The notes under the pieces are model-generated. The model did no database searches. It was not told the origin of the DNA and worked only from the letters and a program-made list of their open reading frames with translations. The translations under genes were made by a program, and so were the position numbers. A stretch of DNA of 64,000 nucleotides from Syngnathus acus (Eukaryota > Chordata > Actinopteri > Syngnathiformes > Syngnathidae). Positions 34,500 to 48,700 of the stretch are shown here, piece after piece. The stretch covers positions 23,130,193 to 23,194,192 of the forward strand of contig NC_051088.1 in the NCBI RefSeq assembly GCF_901709675.1, in the 5' to 3' direction. Each line of letters opens with the position of its first letter. The stretch's first letter is position 1.

Positions 34500-37437
34500 T
34501 CTAGTGAAGTCAATCAGAAGTGATATCCAAGCCCCAGTGGCGAGCGGTGCTTTAGTGAAAAGTGTCGGCAGACAAATTGCAGAGAGCAATGAATTCTGCA
34601 AAGAGCTACACAGTCGGCTGTCCCCATATTGTTTGTTATTCTTATGCCGGTTTAACGATTACAAAATGTTGAGATTTGAAAACGAGTGAAAATTTTATAC
34701 ATATGGATAAGCCTGTCTCGTTATAAATGGTTCACCAAAATGGTTTGGTAGGAACTGGAAGCTTATTTTGAGCAGTTGATCAAGTTACTACCCTTTTGAC
34801 ATTTTTAAAATACATGCTTAATATCAATAAATTGCGCAATCCCCCGACCGTGTTTCCGCCTTATAAATTAAACTAAAAGTGTGTCATCATTACAGTGTGA
34901 CTTTGCCTGAAGGTATTTTGGGCTAGTAATTTTCAAGTACCAATATAACTTAGCGGGCCAGAAACGTACATGGCTGGATGTTCTGACTGTTAACTTCTAG
35001 CCTACCAAATAAACCGCATTAGTACAATTGTGTTTGGGATTTTAATTTTCTTTCTCGCACGCAAATCAAGACACCAAAGCCAAAAGTCACAATCATAATT
35101 TTACTGTTTGATAACATACAACAGAAATGATATAAATATAAACATTGTTATAATTGTACATTTACGTCAAGACAAACAAAAGGATATAAGTCACAAGGAT
35201 GATCCACTTTTCAACTCAAAATGCAAATGTTGAGCAGATGCGTCAGCACCAAAGTCAGGTTGGATCGAGACAGTGACGACAATCGCCTCTTTGCATTTTG
35301 ACAAAGTGAATGGAAGCAAACCTCGGACTGCATTTTATATAACACCACATAAATAAAAGACTCCAATTAGGTAGTTGGAGTTGCCGTTTATGTTTCACAG
35401 TCGACCAACAGGTGGCAGTGTTCGATCATTACGTTTTGAGAGAAGACTTTCACGGGACTCAGCATCAGATGCAGGTAAATATTTTGTATATTGTTATTAA
35501 AATGGAAAGTAAAAGACGTTTCTTTTTACAGTTTTTGCTCGTTGCGATATTTGGTGGAAGAACTGTTTGATAATAATTACAGTCCGTTCAGATGGAAGAC
35601 GATGGATGTCAGAACGAAATAAAAGGGAGAAAACGAGACAAAATCTGAGGTATAAGAGTGAAACTTGGTCTTAACTTTTTTTTTTAAGCCAGAGTACTCA
35701 AAGTTTGTGACGTTTGTGAACTCGTGAAATTATTCAAGCACAACAGAGAATGACGTATGTAAAAAAAAAAAAAAAATTGGGATGTGCTTCTTGGTCTAAA
35801 GAAAGGCTTAGAAAACCAACAATTAACCACCCATCCAAATGGAAAATGAAGTTAAAAAAAAAAGAAGTGCAATTCGATACAAAGAAGTAATAAGACAGGA
35901 ACCAAATCTTAAAAAGTCATCACAGCTCAGTGTTGTCGTCACAGTGCGCAAAGTGGAACGAACCAACTATGGTTCAGCATAGGGGTGTATGAAACAATAC
36001 AATCTTTTGTTTTCATTGTTCCGTTCTCCGTTGAACCTTCATAAAAGAATAAATTGGATCACACGCTTGGGATTCGGACAGATACATTCTGAGATCCTTT
36101 TTCTTTTTTCCAGATTCTTCTAAGCCTTGTTGTTTGTTTGCTACAGAATAGGGAAACACCCAAAAAAGTGCCAGATGGAAGAAATTGGGCTACAGCAAAT
36201 GTCCATTTCTGTCCCTCAAGGTGCAAATGACCAAACCACATACTGAATAAAACTTAAGACAGATTCAAGTTTCAATTTCAGTTTCAATGTTTGAGTATGA
36301 AAGAAAACAGAAGATGAGGTGATAGTTGCTGAGGCAGGTAAAACAAATTTGACAAAATGTGATCTGATCTGGCGATATTGGGAGAGGCCTTGCCCATTGG
36401 GCCAATCAGGGAAGTTCACTAAAATAATTAGGTCACTCACTTCTTTTGTACTTGGAAAGATGTGGAGTCAATTTCAATTTAAGCATCGTCTTTCTCTAGG
36501 TGAGTCGCTTTTCTACCCGTTTTAACAATAAAACGATTCGTCCGGACAGAGTATGATCATGCAGTTGGAAACTGTGCAGGGGACAGTATGGACATTGTGG
36601 ATGTTCACACTTGAAGGGGGGGAGGGAGGGGGCTCACGAGAAGTGTGCAAACCTTCAAGTCAACTTTTTTTTTTTTCCTTCAAGTGCTTTGAACACCAAG
36701 AGAGACGTTTTGTGTGAGCAACAGCAGCATTAGACGTGTGTTTCTGTTTTGGCATGCTTCACCGTCATGAGTGCAGACAGAGACACATAGCAAGCAAGTT
36801 CAACGTGCCCCTCTGTGGAACCTGATCGATTAAAACGCGGAAGGCTTCGTAAAAGGTCAACATCCCACATAATGGTGAAAAAAAACCTCCAGATGTCTCT
36901 GGCCTTATGACAGACCATAGAAAAACTGTTTTTCTGTTATATTACAAATATTAGAATTCTAAGAAACAAAAAAAGGTGTCGATGATTCCCCTTCCCCCGG
37001 ACTGCTGAGGTGCCTCACAGTGAGAAATTTGTCAAGAGGACAAAAGCAGCATTTAAAAGATTCCCGCTTGTCAACTCCCCATGTCCAACGGATTATCTTA
37101 ATCGGTCGGTAATAACAGAATGAAGAGGAAAAATTCCCGTCCAGCCCATCCATGACAAAGACGGCCGTTACGAAACAATTCCGCTACTCTGGCAAAATCG
37201 AATTTAATGGTGTCCGTTTTACGGAATTGCATTTGGACATCAGAAAGAGAAGTAGTGAGCGTACAGCTCGTCTTTTTTTGCAGTGTAATCTTTGCCTGTC
37301 TCCATTGCTTTGTGGTCTGACGCCGCTGCATTTGCCTCATGAAGGCTACGGGAGGGAATAAAAACATCCGTTAAAAAGACTGGGAGGGAGGGAGGGAGGG
37401 GTGAGGCCGTGTCGTTCTGATAGATAGTCTCGTGACG

Positions 37438-37610
37438 GGAAAATGAAGCTTCAAATTGTTTTAGTTTCGGACTCCTCTAGATGGCACTGTTGGTTTCAAG
37501 AAATGGAAAGTTCGCAATGCGTGTTCAGCTTAACGTTGAACAGAGAGCGCCATCGAGAGGAGTCAAAAAATACAACTGCTTCATGAAGCAAATTCGAAGC
37601 TTCATTTTCC
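37438..37610. mobile_element. AATGAAGCTTC palindromic repeat, copy 2
   Basis: Same structure as 34301-34499, with GAAAATGAAGCTTCAAATT at one end and GAAGCTTCATTTTC at the other. Confidence 0.6.
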
Positions 37611-38329
37611 CATGGCTAAAATAATCCCAAACAAACATGCGCACGTCGCTAGCATCGTCGGAACACACATGCCGAGCATGCACCGAGTTGGTACGTGCGC
37701 CTCACCTTTGCATTCATTTACCCAAACACACAATGTCCTCCAGATTTACCAACATGCCATAAAAACATAGCACCAAAGAACATTTAGAAAGAGACTCACA
37801 CAAGTAGTTGTGCTCATAAATTGACCAACCCGGGCGGAAGTTGTAACACATTAAAACTCCAAATAACTTTTTGCCAGGGGGGGGTGTAAACTTATGAGAA
37901 CAACTGGATAACCTACTAGTGCGAAATAGTCTAGTTCAGCGGATTCAATTTGCTCGATGCTAATGTTTGTATCTAGATGATTTTTCTCCTGATTATTTTT
38001 GTCTGTCCTTCACAGTTTCCATAATGGATGCTCATAGGTCCACTCTGAGAGAAGAAGAAAAAAAAACATTTCACAGCCGTTATCTTGACTCTCACATTTG
38101 CTTTCAATTTGAATTCCCACTGGGAGTGATTTGTGAATTTGGGTTCCCTTTCTAAGCGAGTAAAAGTCTCAAAAGCATGTCTCAGAGGCTGTAATCTGGC
38201 GGAGAGATGGAATTATAAAGTATAATGGCTGATAAAGTTGTGATTCCTTATCTCAGGCACATTTCAACTCGAGATCCTCTCAATGAAGGTGATCTGGCTG
38301 TCCGCATACAAAATTGGTGACGGGGCCTC

Positions 38330-38800
38330 TTTTAAGGGTTAGGGGGTGAGGATGGTTGTAAGGACAACTAAAACGGGAGGTGGCGGCAGGCAAATGGCGT
38401 CCGCCGCCCGGGTCATCTCAAGGCAGCCGAGGCAGCAAGTCACACGAGTTCTCACCTCCTACAACTTGCCTGATGCTGCGGCTCCTGAGGATGAGGAGGA
38501 TGGGCAAGGGCGTGACTTGGCGGGGGATGAGGAGGAAAAGGTGGCGGATGCTGAGGAATGTGAGGGAGAGGACGGAGGAGCGGCGGAGCTTTCTTAAGCC
38601 GGGGGAGGGAGCGTTGGAGGGGGGAGTGGGGAGGCGCAAATGGGCCCGGTCCTACCTCCTCCACTTCCCGACCCTCCGCTTCCTCGCTCGCACGACTCAC
38701 GGCGGGAGGGCTGACGAATCGGAGAGCCGACTGGCTCGGGAAGCTGGCCAAGCGTTGATCTGATTGGCTGCCTGGTTTCGACTACACACAAACATAGAGA
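38330..38800. other. GC-rich, strand-asymmetric block
   Basis: The plus strand is very rich in GGAGG/GAGGAGGA and CGG, in contrast with its AT-rich surroundings. Frames without stops exist on both strands through this block, which is expected from its composition. No protein family was recognised. A GGAG|GTGAGAAC donor-like site occurs on the minus strand near 38450. It could be a promoter, an untranslated exon or a missed fam184a terminal exon. Confidence 0.35.
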
Positions 38801-39733
38801 GGCGTGTCGGGGTGGGGGGGAAACTGCAAGAAAGCAATTTTGTATGGAGGTGCCTTTCCACGAGAGCATGCGACTTTTCTCGACACTGCCTATAAAGTGC
38901 AAATGGTAAACTCCCCCTAGTGGTATACCAAAAGAATCAATCAAAGAAGCCTAGGGTCAGTTCAGTTGTATTTAATGTGAAAGCTCAAATATTTTGATAT
39001 TTTCTTATTTAACTTCCCCGAGACCCACGGTTGTAAAATTACAATCTCACAACATTTAAATAACTATTTGTTTTTAAATATTGAGATCGTTAGAATTTAA
39101 ATATAAACTTTACAATACATTTCAAATGATTTTTTTTCAATTGAATTTCTCAATTTAATTTTTATTTCAGGTTTTTTTTTATACTACATTTAAAACTGGT
39201 GTTCAAAAGATGTGACAGCACATGCATTTGGAATGTTTCTAGAATGAATGTCTCATTGAAACGCAGACATATTCCCCAAGAGGCCACAATGTGTCGCCAA
39301 AGTCACGTCTAAATGGAAACCAGTGTCAGGGAAATGAATGTCAAAGTGATGAGAGACAAGCTTTGTCTTTTTTCTGGAGCATTTTTCCAAAATCTGTGAG
39401 ATTAATTTTTAAATGTAATGTTGTAAGATGAATTTGAAACGATATTCATTTATTTTAGGATCATAACTTGTGATATATAGTTAAAGATTTGTACAGAGTA
39501 CGTCAAATACGCATCCTACACAAACAGCAGGATGCTAGCGGAACCCTGACCAATTATTGCAGAGCCAAATATAACCGCCCTGTCCAACGACATTTACAAT
39601 AACAAAACATTTAGTTGTGTATGATTTGTATGACATGCATGATGTGCAAACATGCAGATACACAGCAGAACACACAAAGCCTCTAAACTAGTGCGTCTGG
39701 CACAGACTGACCATGTCTGACACGGCCACTGAC

Positions 39734-42700
39734 CTTGATAAGAGGGTTGATGACCCCAACGTTGGCACTGGAGTTGAAGACTTTGCTGAAGCCTGTCTCT
39801 CTGTTGACCAGCTCCAATTGGTAAAACTTTTTGTCATCCTGTTAAAAAAACAACAACAACAACACATTAGCGCAAAGTGTCTGTTGGACAAAAACATGGA
39901 GCGCAAATTCAATTGACTCACCACCAGCTTTTTGACCAAAGCTTCTCTCTCGGAGACCATCTCACGGAGCTCCGCGATAAGATGCAGATCTTCGGGTCTG
40001 CTCTCTCGGTTCCTCAATTTGTCTTCTGTTCCCTCCAGACTGGATAAGGAGACATTAGAAGCATTGAGGAAGGGGGCAATTCAGAGATACGTTCCTTTCT
40101 GGTTCTTACATTATTTGCAAAGCAGTGATCTTGTCTTTGAGAACTTCCTGAGCCTTGTTGAAGTCTGCCAACATGATATGAGTCTCTCTGTGATGGACCA
40201 CACTGAGCTCTCCCAGCTCTCGCTCTTGCCTCTTGGCAAAGTCTTGCTCATGAGCCCTGACAAACCAAACACACACATTTGAATGCCATTGAAAAACAGC
40301 TTACAGCTCAATCAATCAATCAATCAATAGACTCTGTGTACAAGTATTGATAAACAGAAAACACATTATAAGGCAAATAGAACGGTGGATTGAGATACAA
40401 ATTCAAGTTGTTCAGTGACTATGCTGACAATTCCAAACACACATCCCAAATCAAGTTTCCCCATTCAAATGAATAGAAATTCCATTAATCTGTTCCAGCA
40501 CTCAGACGCCGACCCCAAAAAAACCACCATTATTTAAAAAGTATTTCAATGACGAATTGAACATTTAATAGAATATAATTAAATAATTTCTACTATATTT
40601 TCAGTCAGGTAAATTCATATGTCAGATTTTGTCCTGCAAAGGCTTCCGGAAAAGTTAGCACGCAGTACCGTATGTGATGATTAGCTTCGCTGCGGACCCG
40701 TAGCACCTCTTTGCCTTTCAATTCGAGTTCTCGAGTCAAGGTGTCAATGGTCTCGTTCAAAGAGTGGATCTCGTGGTCCAGATCTGTGATGCGGCTGTTA
40801 CGGGAGCACACCTCCGCCTGCAAGTCGGAGACGCGAACCAGCAGTTCTTGCTCCTGTGCCACACAGAAGGCGGACGGGAAAAGTCTGGTTAACTTTCTGC
40901 AAACGTCCTCAAGATGACAATTAACAAGTGACCTGTTGGCGGCTCTTCTCCATGGCCTTCTCCAGCTCCCGTTTGGCATTTGAATTTTCTTTCAGGTGGA
41001 TCTGCTTTAAATGCTCGATGGCCGTGGCGTGGAGGTGGTTGAGCTCAGCACGGAGTGACGCTGCCAACGAAGAAAGTGGTCATCAAGAAAATAACCTTTT
41101 AAAACAATAACTAAATAACAAGGATAATGTTTGCATGTCGTCATTTACCCAGCTTAGCTTTGCCCTCATCTTCCAGTTCAAATCGCAGCGTCTGCAACTC
41201 CTGCTCTGACTGTTGTCTGAGGATGTCCAAGGTCCTCCTATGGGCCTCCTTCAGAGCATGAACCTCCTCTCTCTGCTCCTGCTTCAGACGTTCCTCCAGG
41301 GCCTAGCGGCAGCACGGAGCGAGAGGAGAAAGAAGGTATAAAGAGTGAAGGTGAAAAGGAACGGGGAGAAAAAAAAAAAATTTCCCTATGACATTACAAA
41401 CCTTCTAGAATCTAGAATAGGATAAAAATAAAATTAAATTAAAATTAAATCAAATTAAAAAAATAATAAGCATATAATTATAATAAAATAAAAAAATAAA
41501 AATAATATAAAAGAAAAAGGAAAAATACATAAAATGAAATACAAAAAAGATAAAATAAAAAAGAAAATATAAAAGAAAAAATACAAAAAAGATCAAATAA
41601 TAAAAATAGAATAGAATAGCCTTCATCAGTCTGACAATACAGAAATTCCTTTCACGGCAGCAAAGTGGAAAATAATGGCGCTACACACGGGTAAGAAAAT
41701 TTAATCAAAGTAACAAACACAACTATGTCCATTTTTTATAACAGCCATAGATCTCAGGAAGTGAAATAACATTACAACAAAGAAGAGGGGTGCCCTCAAA
41801 TCATTTTGTTCAGCGGGGCAGTCAAGATCTCATTAAGTATTCATTGTGCATTAAAAGTTGCTGCCGGAAATGTATTATCCAAGCGCATTACGCGTGAGCC
41901 CAACAATGAGCCATCGGGCTCCTTCAATTTTGGAGATCCATTTAGCAAGGAAATGAGGAAAATTAAAGAAGTAAAACACTTGACTTAGTCTGTCCAATCG
42001 CTGCAGAATTGCCAATTTCCTCAGCCTCACAGGCTCGGAATTTATTCTCTGGCTTCCCACAAAGAAATTGATTCTCGTAGATCCAATTTATCAACTCAGC
42101 TTTGGCATAGCGAGTGCTCGACACTATAATTTCCTTTCTAGAAGGAATGACTTTGGATAATGTTGTGCTTCGGTATTTGCATGTTTCATTTGGGTTAAAA
42201 CAAATTCTTATAGTGTGTGTGCGTGTACTATACTCGAATCTGGTGCTGCCGAGCCTCCTCCATTGTGCTCAGTGCACAGCAGTGAGCCTCTTGTAGTCGA
42301 TGTTCCCTTCTCTGATGCTCTCTTTGCATCTCTGTGAAACAAATAAAATGGTGGTAAATAATCACGTGTTCATTCACTACACGACTACACTTATATACTA
42401 ATATATGAATAATATTACATGTGATATTTTATCGGTATACAGCAATCCCTCGTTTATCGCGGATGATTAGTTCCAAAAACCACCCGCGATAAGTGAAATC
42501 CGCGAAGTACGGTCACCAACAAGAAGTACTGGGCAGGCTAACGAGTTAGCGGAAAGATGCTAATTCGCGATCGTGCTAACACGCGAAAACGGACTTCTAA
42601 AGGAATGTAAACGAACATTTGGAGCAATACTACATTGTCCTAAAGGTTAGACACATGTTTCCTCAATTTAGAAGTTTTATTTTGACTTTTAAATGTTTTT

Positions 42701-45700
42701 TTAATTTGGAAAAAAAATCCGCCATGTAGTGAAGCCGCGATAAACGAAACGCGAAGTAGCGAGGGATCACTGTCTTACAAGTGAAATCAAATAGTTACCT
42801 ACGTGGACGCTGGATGTACGTGCGGATAGTTCTACCACAAGACTTGACCAAAATGTTTTCTATCACATTCCTAACCCTTAAACGTCAATTATCCAAGAGC
42901 GCGCCCTCTGCTGGTGACACGTGGTACTGCGCCACACTGACTCATTTCCATTAATGGAGGACATCGCGATCATAACTTTCGAACCCAATGGCAAAAAAAC
43001 ACTCCCATTTTTTCAGGGTTATTTGACATCCAGAATGAACGTCAAAATGTCCGTTCCAACTCGATCAGCAGACCGCATTCAGGCGTTACCTTTGAGTTGC
43101 TGGCCGAGTAGCTCCCTCTCCTGGCTGAACTGAGATTGCAGCTGCTGAAGGGCAGCCTGTGACTGAGACAGCTGCAACTCCAGGGACTGCTTCAACAGAG
43201 AGATCTGCAGGCGAGGACAACGCACCAGGATTACAAAATGTGCGAGTGTGGGGCAATGTTTATTATTGGAGAAATATTGATGTGGGTTTTTTTTTTCATA
43301 TTATTCATAGTGTGTTGTTTTGAGGAGCTACTCTCTTAAGGGCCAGTGAAGGGCACGCCTCGCCTCCATTCCTCCGGCAGTTAAGTCCTCTGCAGAATTT
43401 AGTGCAGCGCGACAGAAATGGGAAGCTGTAGCGTTAGATGGCTTTAACAAGACGAGGGTGAGGAGCAGGACTGGATGGGATGGGATTAGCCGGACAGTGG
43501 CGATAACCACAGATGGGGGAATGTCTTGCCCGTGTGTGTTCATTGATACACTCAGACTTCTGCGAGTCGGAGTTATATTAAATTTTGATGAGGTTCCAAG
43601 TGAACATAGGATTTATATATATTTTTACTGCATTGGGGCCAAGTAGGTCAGCGACTTACGAAGCAGCTCTGCAGACAGACATCAGAATTGTCATGTTTAG
43701 AATTCCTCTATGCCAGAAATTGTGCATACAAAATTTGGTAGAAATATATATTTCTATTTTTTTTTACAGAAATAAATGGATTGATTGAATGTCGCATTGT
43801 GATTTCCCAATCTGCCATCAGTAGTCGGCGCCTCCACCTCATCACAAAGTGTTAGCATCTGAGGCCAGATCAGGACGGGTCTCTCTTGGCGCTTGGGTTT
43901 GTGACTCAGCAGAGCTGTGACTTAGCCGGGAGGCGTGACGCTCGACATTCAGAGCGGCTCAAGCGCTCTCCTTCCGGAACATAATCACAAATGAGGCTCT
44001 TTTCTTGTGATTACAGCTAAAATGCTGCATATGGTGTCGCTTGGGGCAGGGGATTATGCTGTTTTCTCTCTTGCTGATGCCAAAGAACATTAATAAATCT
44101 AAATAGCAAGGGAGGTTTTACTGTTTACCTTGATATTTAATGTTGGAGTGGGAGTCTTTTTTTTTTTAAATGAATAATTTCACAAGCTCCCAGGCCTTTT
44201 GGCAGAGGAGCTTCATTTATTGTGACCTGGCTTGCAGCCTGGCCACGAGGATCCATATTGGCTAACATTGATGCTAACTAGCCGCGACATTTTGTTTTGT
44301 ACCTGTTCGAGCAGGTCCTCCACCTTCCGCTGCCAGCCCTCCCTGGCGGCCATCATTTCCAGCTCCTTCTGCTGGGAGAGCTGAGTCAGCGCCGCCTGCT
44401 TGTCGGCGTCGTATTCCTCGTTCAGCTCCTCCCTCAGCAGCCGCACTTCTTCGCTAAAGAGCGAGGCGCATGATTTTTTAATAAGTAGAAGGATGCAGGG
44501 ATTCCCGACGCCTGTGCCACGGCTCACCGAATGTTATTCAGTTTCATTTAAATGGGCCCAAAATTTGGCAGGAATACGGAATTTCTTTTCAAAATATTTT
44601 TGATCCGGCCATTTATGTCAGTGAAGATTTTACCGAAGCGCTTCTCTCCATTTTTGCTCCAAGTTGTCAGCCATCTTGTCCATCTTCTGCTTCTCCTCGG
44701 TTCGGATTGACATCACTCGCGCTTCATGCTGCTGCTTCTGGGTTTCAATCTCCTCCTACGAGCATTATGCAAATGAGCCTTTTCGGTTATGGCGCCGTAT
44801 TGTCATTCTAAAGTGTGCACAATTCCTGTCCGCCATTTGTAGATTAATTTAGGTCCTCCACCATTATTAGCTCACAAATGATTCTCATTTCCTGCTTTCA
44901 AAAACGTCAGATTGCTGGGCTTCTGAGTTCCATCTCGCTCACCTGCAGGTCGGTTAGCAGGTTGCTGGTCTCTCGGACGCGGGCTCGGGTGGCATCCAAT
45001 TCGATCTTGAGCTTCTCCTGAGTCTCCTTCAAGCAGGTGATCTGGTTCTGTGCTGAGCTCACATTTTGGTCCCGCTCCCTCACCAGCTCCTGGAGGTGGG
45101 ACACCTGCAAAGGTACAAATGATGGTTTTATTGATCTACTTTTAATGTTATCTTCAAATATCTGTACTTTTTACTCCTTATTTTGGTCCCAAAACGTTTT
45201 TTCAATATCTGCAGACGATAACGTAAAAAAATAAAAAGCGAAATCATAAGATATAATTACAGTTTTTTTATTGTATTTCATGAATAAAAATGGGTTTTCA
45301 ATTTTATTTTTTTGGTTAGTTTTTGTTCGCTATAATAACTTTGTTGAGATCTTGAGTGACTGACTGAGGTCTTGGAGATTTATACGGCAATTTTCTGAAA
45401 AAACATACAAAGTGTATTTTTTCAGTTGTATTTTGTTTCCATGATTTCTTTTTCTTCTCGGTGTAAGCACGAGAAAAATTATGAAAAGAGGATCACAACT
45501 TTTTTTCCATTGTGTCAAGTTATTCAAAACTGACAACTTTTCTTTGAACCCATTTCTGATTATGTCCTTGTTGAACCAACCCGGGAGGAATCCAACCAAC
45601 AAATCACTCCCAAAATGTGCAGTTAAGAAAGTTTTCAGATTCTTACTTCTTGATTGGCCATGTTGAGCTTGGCAGAGAGCTCCTCTTTCAAGTTGTCCAG

Positions 45701-48700
45701 ATGCTGCTGCACCCGGTCTCGCTGCTCCTCCAGAGACAAGCGTTTTATCTCAAACTCCTGACTCATTTTCTGGGGAGAAGATTGGGCGTTAGAAGCGAGC
45801 AAGTGTTTACACTCCAAAGAAGCAGCTCCAAAAAAAAAAAAAAAAGGGGGGGGGTGATTCTGGGCACAAGGAATAAGGGGAGGATTGGAAGTTTTATTAA
45901 ATTATAATATATATTTATAAATTATAATATGTTTGTAAAATATTATATTAAAATTATTTGTATTATTATATTAATTATTTTAAATATGCTTTCACAGTCC
46001 AAATTTAAAAATAAAAATCTCCAAAACCTGACATGTCTTTTAAAATCAGTATCAAAAAGATGCATCGGGACACAAAGCCATTTCTGATTCAAATTTGCCG
46101 TTGACCAGTGTAATTTATCTTCAATTAACTATATAATTATATATGTATTCTGTATATTCTTCATTTAATGCGGGGTCCATTTTCTTTTTTTAGCAGCTCA
46201 GCTGCCACGAGCCTCCTTGATGATGTCCAAGCAAGACAGTTCTTTTCCATATCGGCTCACAAAATACCTTCAATTAAATATTTCAGGCGGCCGATCACAA
46301 ATCCTTTCTCCTTCCTCCTTTTAGGAGGATGAAAGCTTTGACAATCTGCATGACAGGTGGTGTTAGCCTAATCCGACAGAGAGCGCCTCATCAACATTCA
46401 GAGCACAGAAGCGCTTCTCCTCAAGGACCAGTCAATGATTCGACACGGCCAATAAAGCTGCCTGCCACCTGCAGGCGGCTTGAAGAAATTCTGCTGCAGT
46501 CTCATCCAACTGGATTTGGAATTAATAGAGCATGAGAAATTAGCAGGATTGCTTTGGAAACTTTTTAATATCTCGCTCGCAGGGGCTTAAAAGTTTTCGG
46601 CCGATTAAATCCGCGCTTTAAAAATGACCACTTCTGCGTCGGCTCCATCGCCGGTCTCTTAAATTGACGTCATAAGACAAACAGGCATCCATCGAGGCAC
46701 AGCCGGTATGAATTATTTTTCACCTCCATTGTATCCATTCATCCCCCGCCCTCGCTCTCTCTGATCCTTTCAGAAAATCTGACGCCCACACGCTTGCACA
46801 ATGCTCAGAGGCAGGATTTGATGTCAGTGAAAATCCGTCAATTAGCAGTCAGCTCCAATCAGCCTTCGAAGCGAGCACGTCGCGAGACGAAGGCCGCGTA
46901 ATACTCAAAAGATAAACCCCTTCTGAATTCAATCGCTTTGCTGTCGTGGAGGTGGGCTGATTTCCTGCAGGTCCAAGCGTGACAGCGTCACTGCCCAGCC
47001 GAGCAAAAAAAAACAAAACACGGCAGCAAGTTACACAACCCGCGAAACGGTGAGCGATGTTGTTTGGCCTAATTAAAATTGTGCAGTCACAAGAGAGGGG
47101 AGAAGGGGGGGGCGTGCGTTTCTTAGCCATACATTTATCTCAAACAAGCATTTGCTGAAGGGCAAACATTAATTGCTGATGCTCCTGCGCAGCTGAGAGA
47201 GATAGAAAAGCTCGCCGCCGCATGTTTTAATTACGCCGTACATGCCAGATTTCATCAGCCAGCGATGAGATCATGAGCAAGCGGCGAGTCACCTTGGAAT
47301 ATCACCCATATTGTATTTTTTCAAAAATAACAAACGGCATCAGACCTTCATGAGAAGTTTCTTCTCTTCCTCTTTCTCCTGTTGCGCCTCCTCCCGCATG
47401 ACTCGGTGTTTCTCCTCCATCTCCTCCAAGGCCCTGACCTGAGCCTCCTTGTAGCGACGCGACTCCTCCTCGTAGTGAGCTCTCAGTCTGGAGAGTTCCT
47501 TCTCGTAGCCCTGGTGTTCCTCACGTAGAGACTGAGGAGAAGAGCGAGCTGTTGAGCTTTTCGCGAGGACAATTTTTGAGACGTGCAAACGTACCTGCTC
47601 CAGTTTGAGCACTTGCTGTTTGTGCTGCTCGCTGGCCAATTGGTTTTGGTTAAGCAGGGCTTCCCTCTCCTGCTCCAGCCTGCCGATCTTCTCCTTTAGC
47701 CGACTCTGCTCTTGGTCCAGGTTCCTGATGGATGCCTCGTGGGCCATCTGGGTGGCCTGGAGGGATCCGATCTGACCTGGGAAACATCAAGCCAAGCAAA
47801 ATCCACGGCTACTACTGTGTTGACTTTTCAGAAGACTGGCGGTTAAAAATAAAAAAAATCTGAAAATTAGGTACCACTACAAAATCACGAAATTGCTATT
47901 TTGGCATTTCAAACATAAAATGAGATCTTACTGCTTTGTAACTACGTCAAAGTGAGTGGTCGAGCTTCATTTAGCCAATTGTGTAATACAAAAGTAGGGT
48001 TTTGCCGCCATCTTGTTTCTACAAGCATCAAAAACCGACAGAAAGAATTATCGGCAGAATCTATTGATATCTTGAGAAACAATTTTAGGACATCATTTTA
48101 TGGACTGACGAGAACCTTTGGAAAGGCTAAAGCTTAAAAAGATCTGTCAAGTCCTGCTAAGGCTTGGCACGGCCAGATTAATTTTCATTGTTGATGATGT
48201 AAGCCATTGCAAGATCATATCCCAAACCACAGAGTCAAACAACAAAAGAACATTAAATACAAACACTGGAAGGAGCGATACGAACCCCAGACCATATTAA
48301 AAAAATAAGAATTCATTTTTTCTACAATATTAAAATCGTGATGTATTGCATGATTTATTTTTATTTTTTTTCCAAGGACCCTTTCCCATTATTTTCTTGA
48401 CAAGCACAAATTAATTTCTGGATTACAGTAAACAATATCAGCTTTACTTTGCAAAAAGGTTTTGTTCTTATGGGCAAAATAAAAACAAATAAGCCATAAA
48501 TTAATTTCTCAGCCCTTCTTGTTGACATAGCATTGGAAAAGTGCATTTGCTATGTATGTGTGTGTGTGCGCTTCGGGCTGGTGTCTCACTAGCTTTGTGG
48601 AGGATTTCCGTTGCCTGCTGCTGCACTCGTTCCCTGCAGCCATCCAATTCGTACTCGGTGTCTTTCAGCTGCATCACCCAAATCTCCCCATCCTGGATGG

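Larger units (their letters stand above)
34126..39682. other. Interval between pln 3' end and the last recognised fam184a exon
   Basis: About 5.5 kb. It must contain the C-terminal exon(s) and 3' UTR of fam184a on the minus strand if the gene is intact, but no match to the expected C-terminal end was found. It holds two related palindromic repeats (34301-34499 and 37438-37610), a GGGA-repeat run near 36616-36632 and a second at 37381-37400, and a G-rich, CpG-containing block at 38330-38760. Confidence 0.5.

Noticed and set aside
38346-38944. Overlapping long frames on both strands
   Set aside because: Expected from the GC-rich composition; none has family resemblance or a clear gene structure. 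Kept only as a composition feature.
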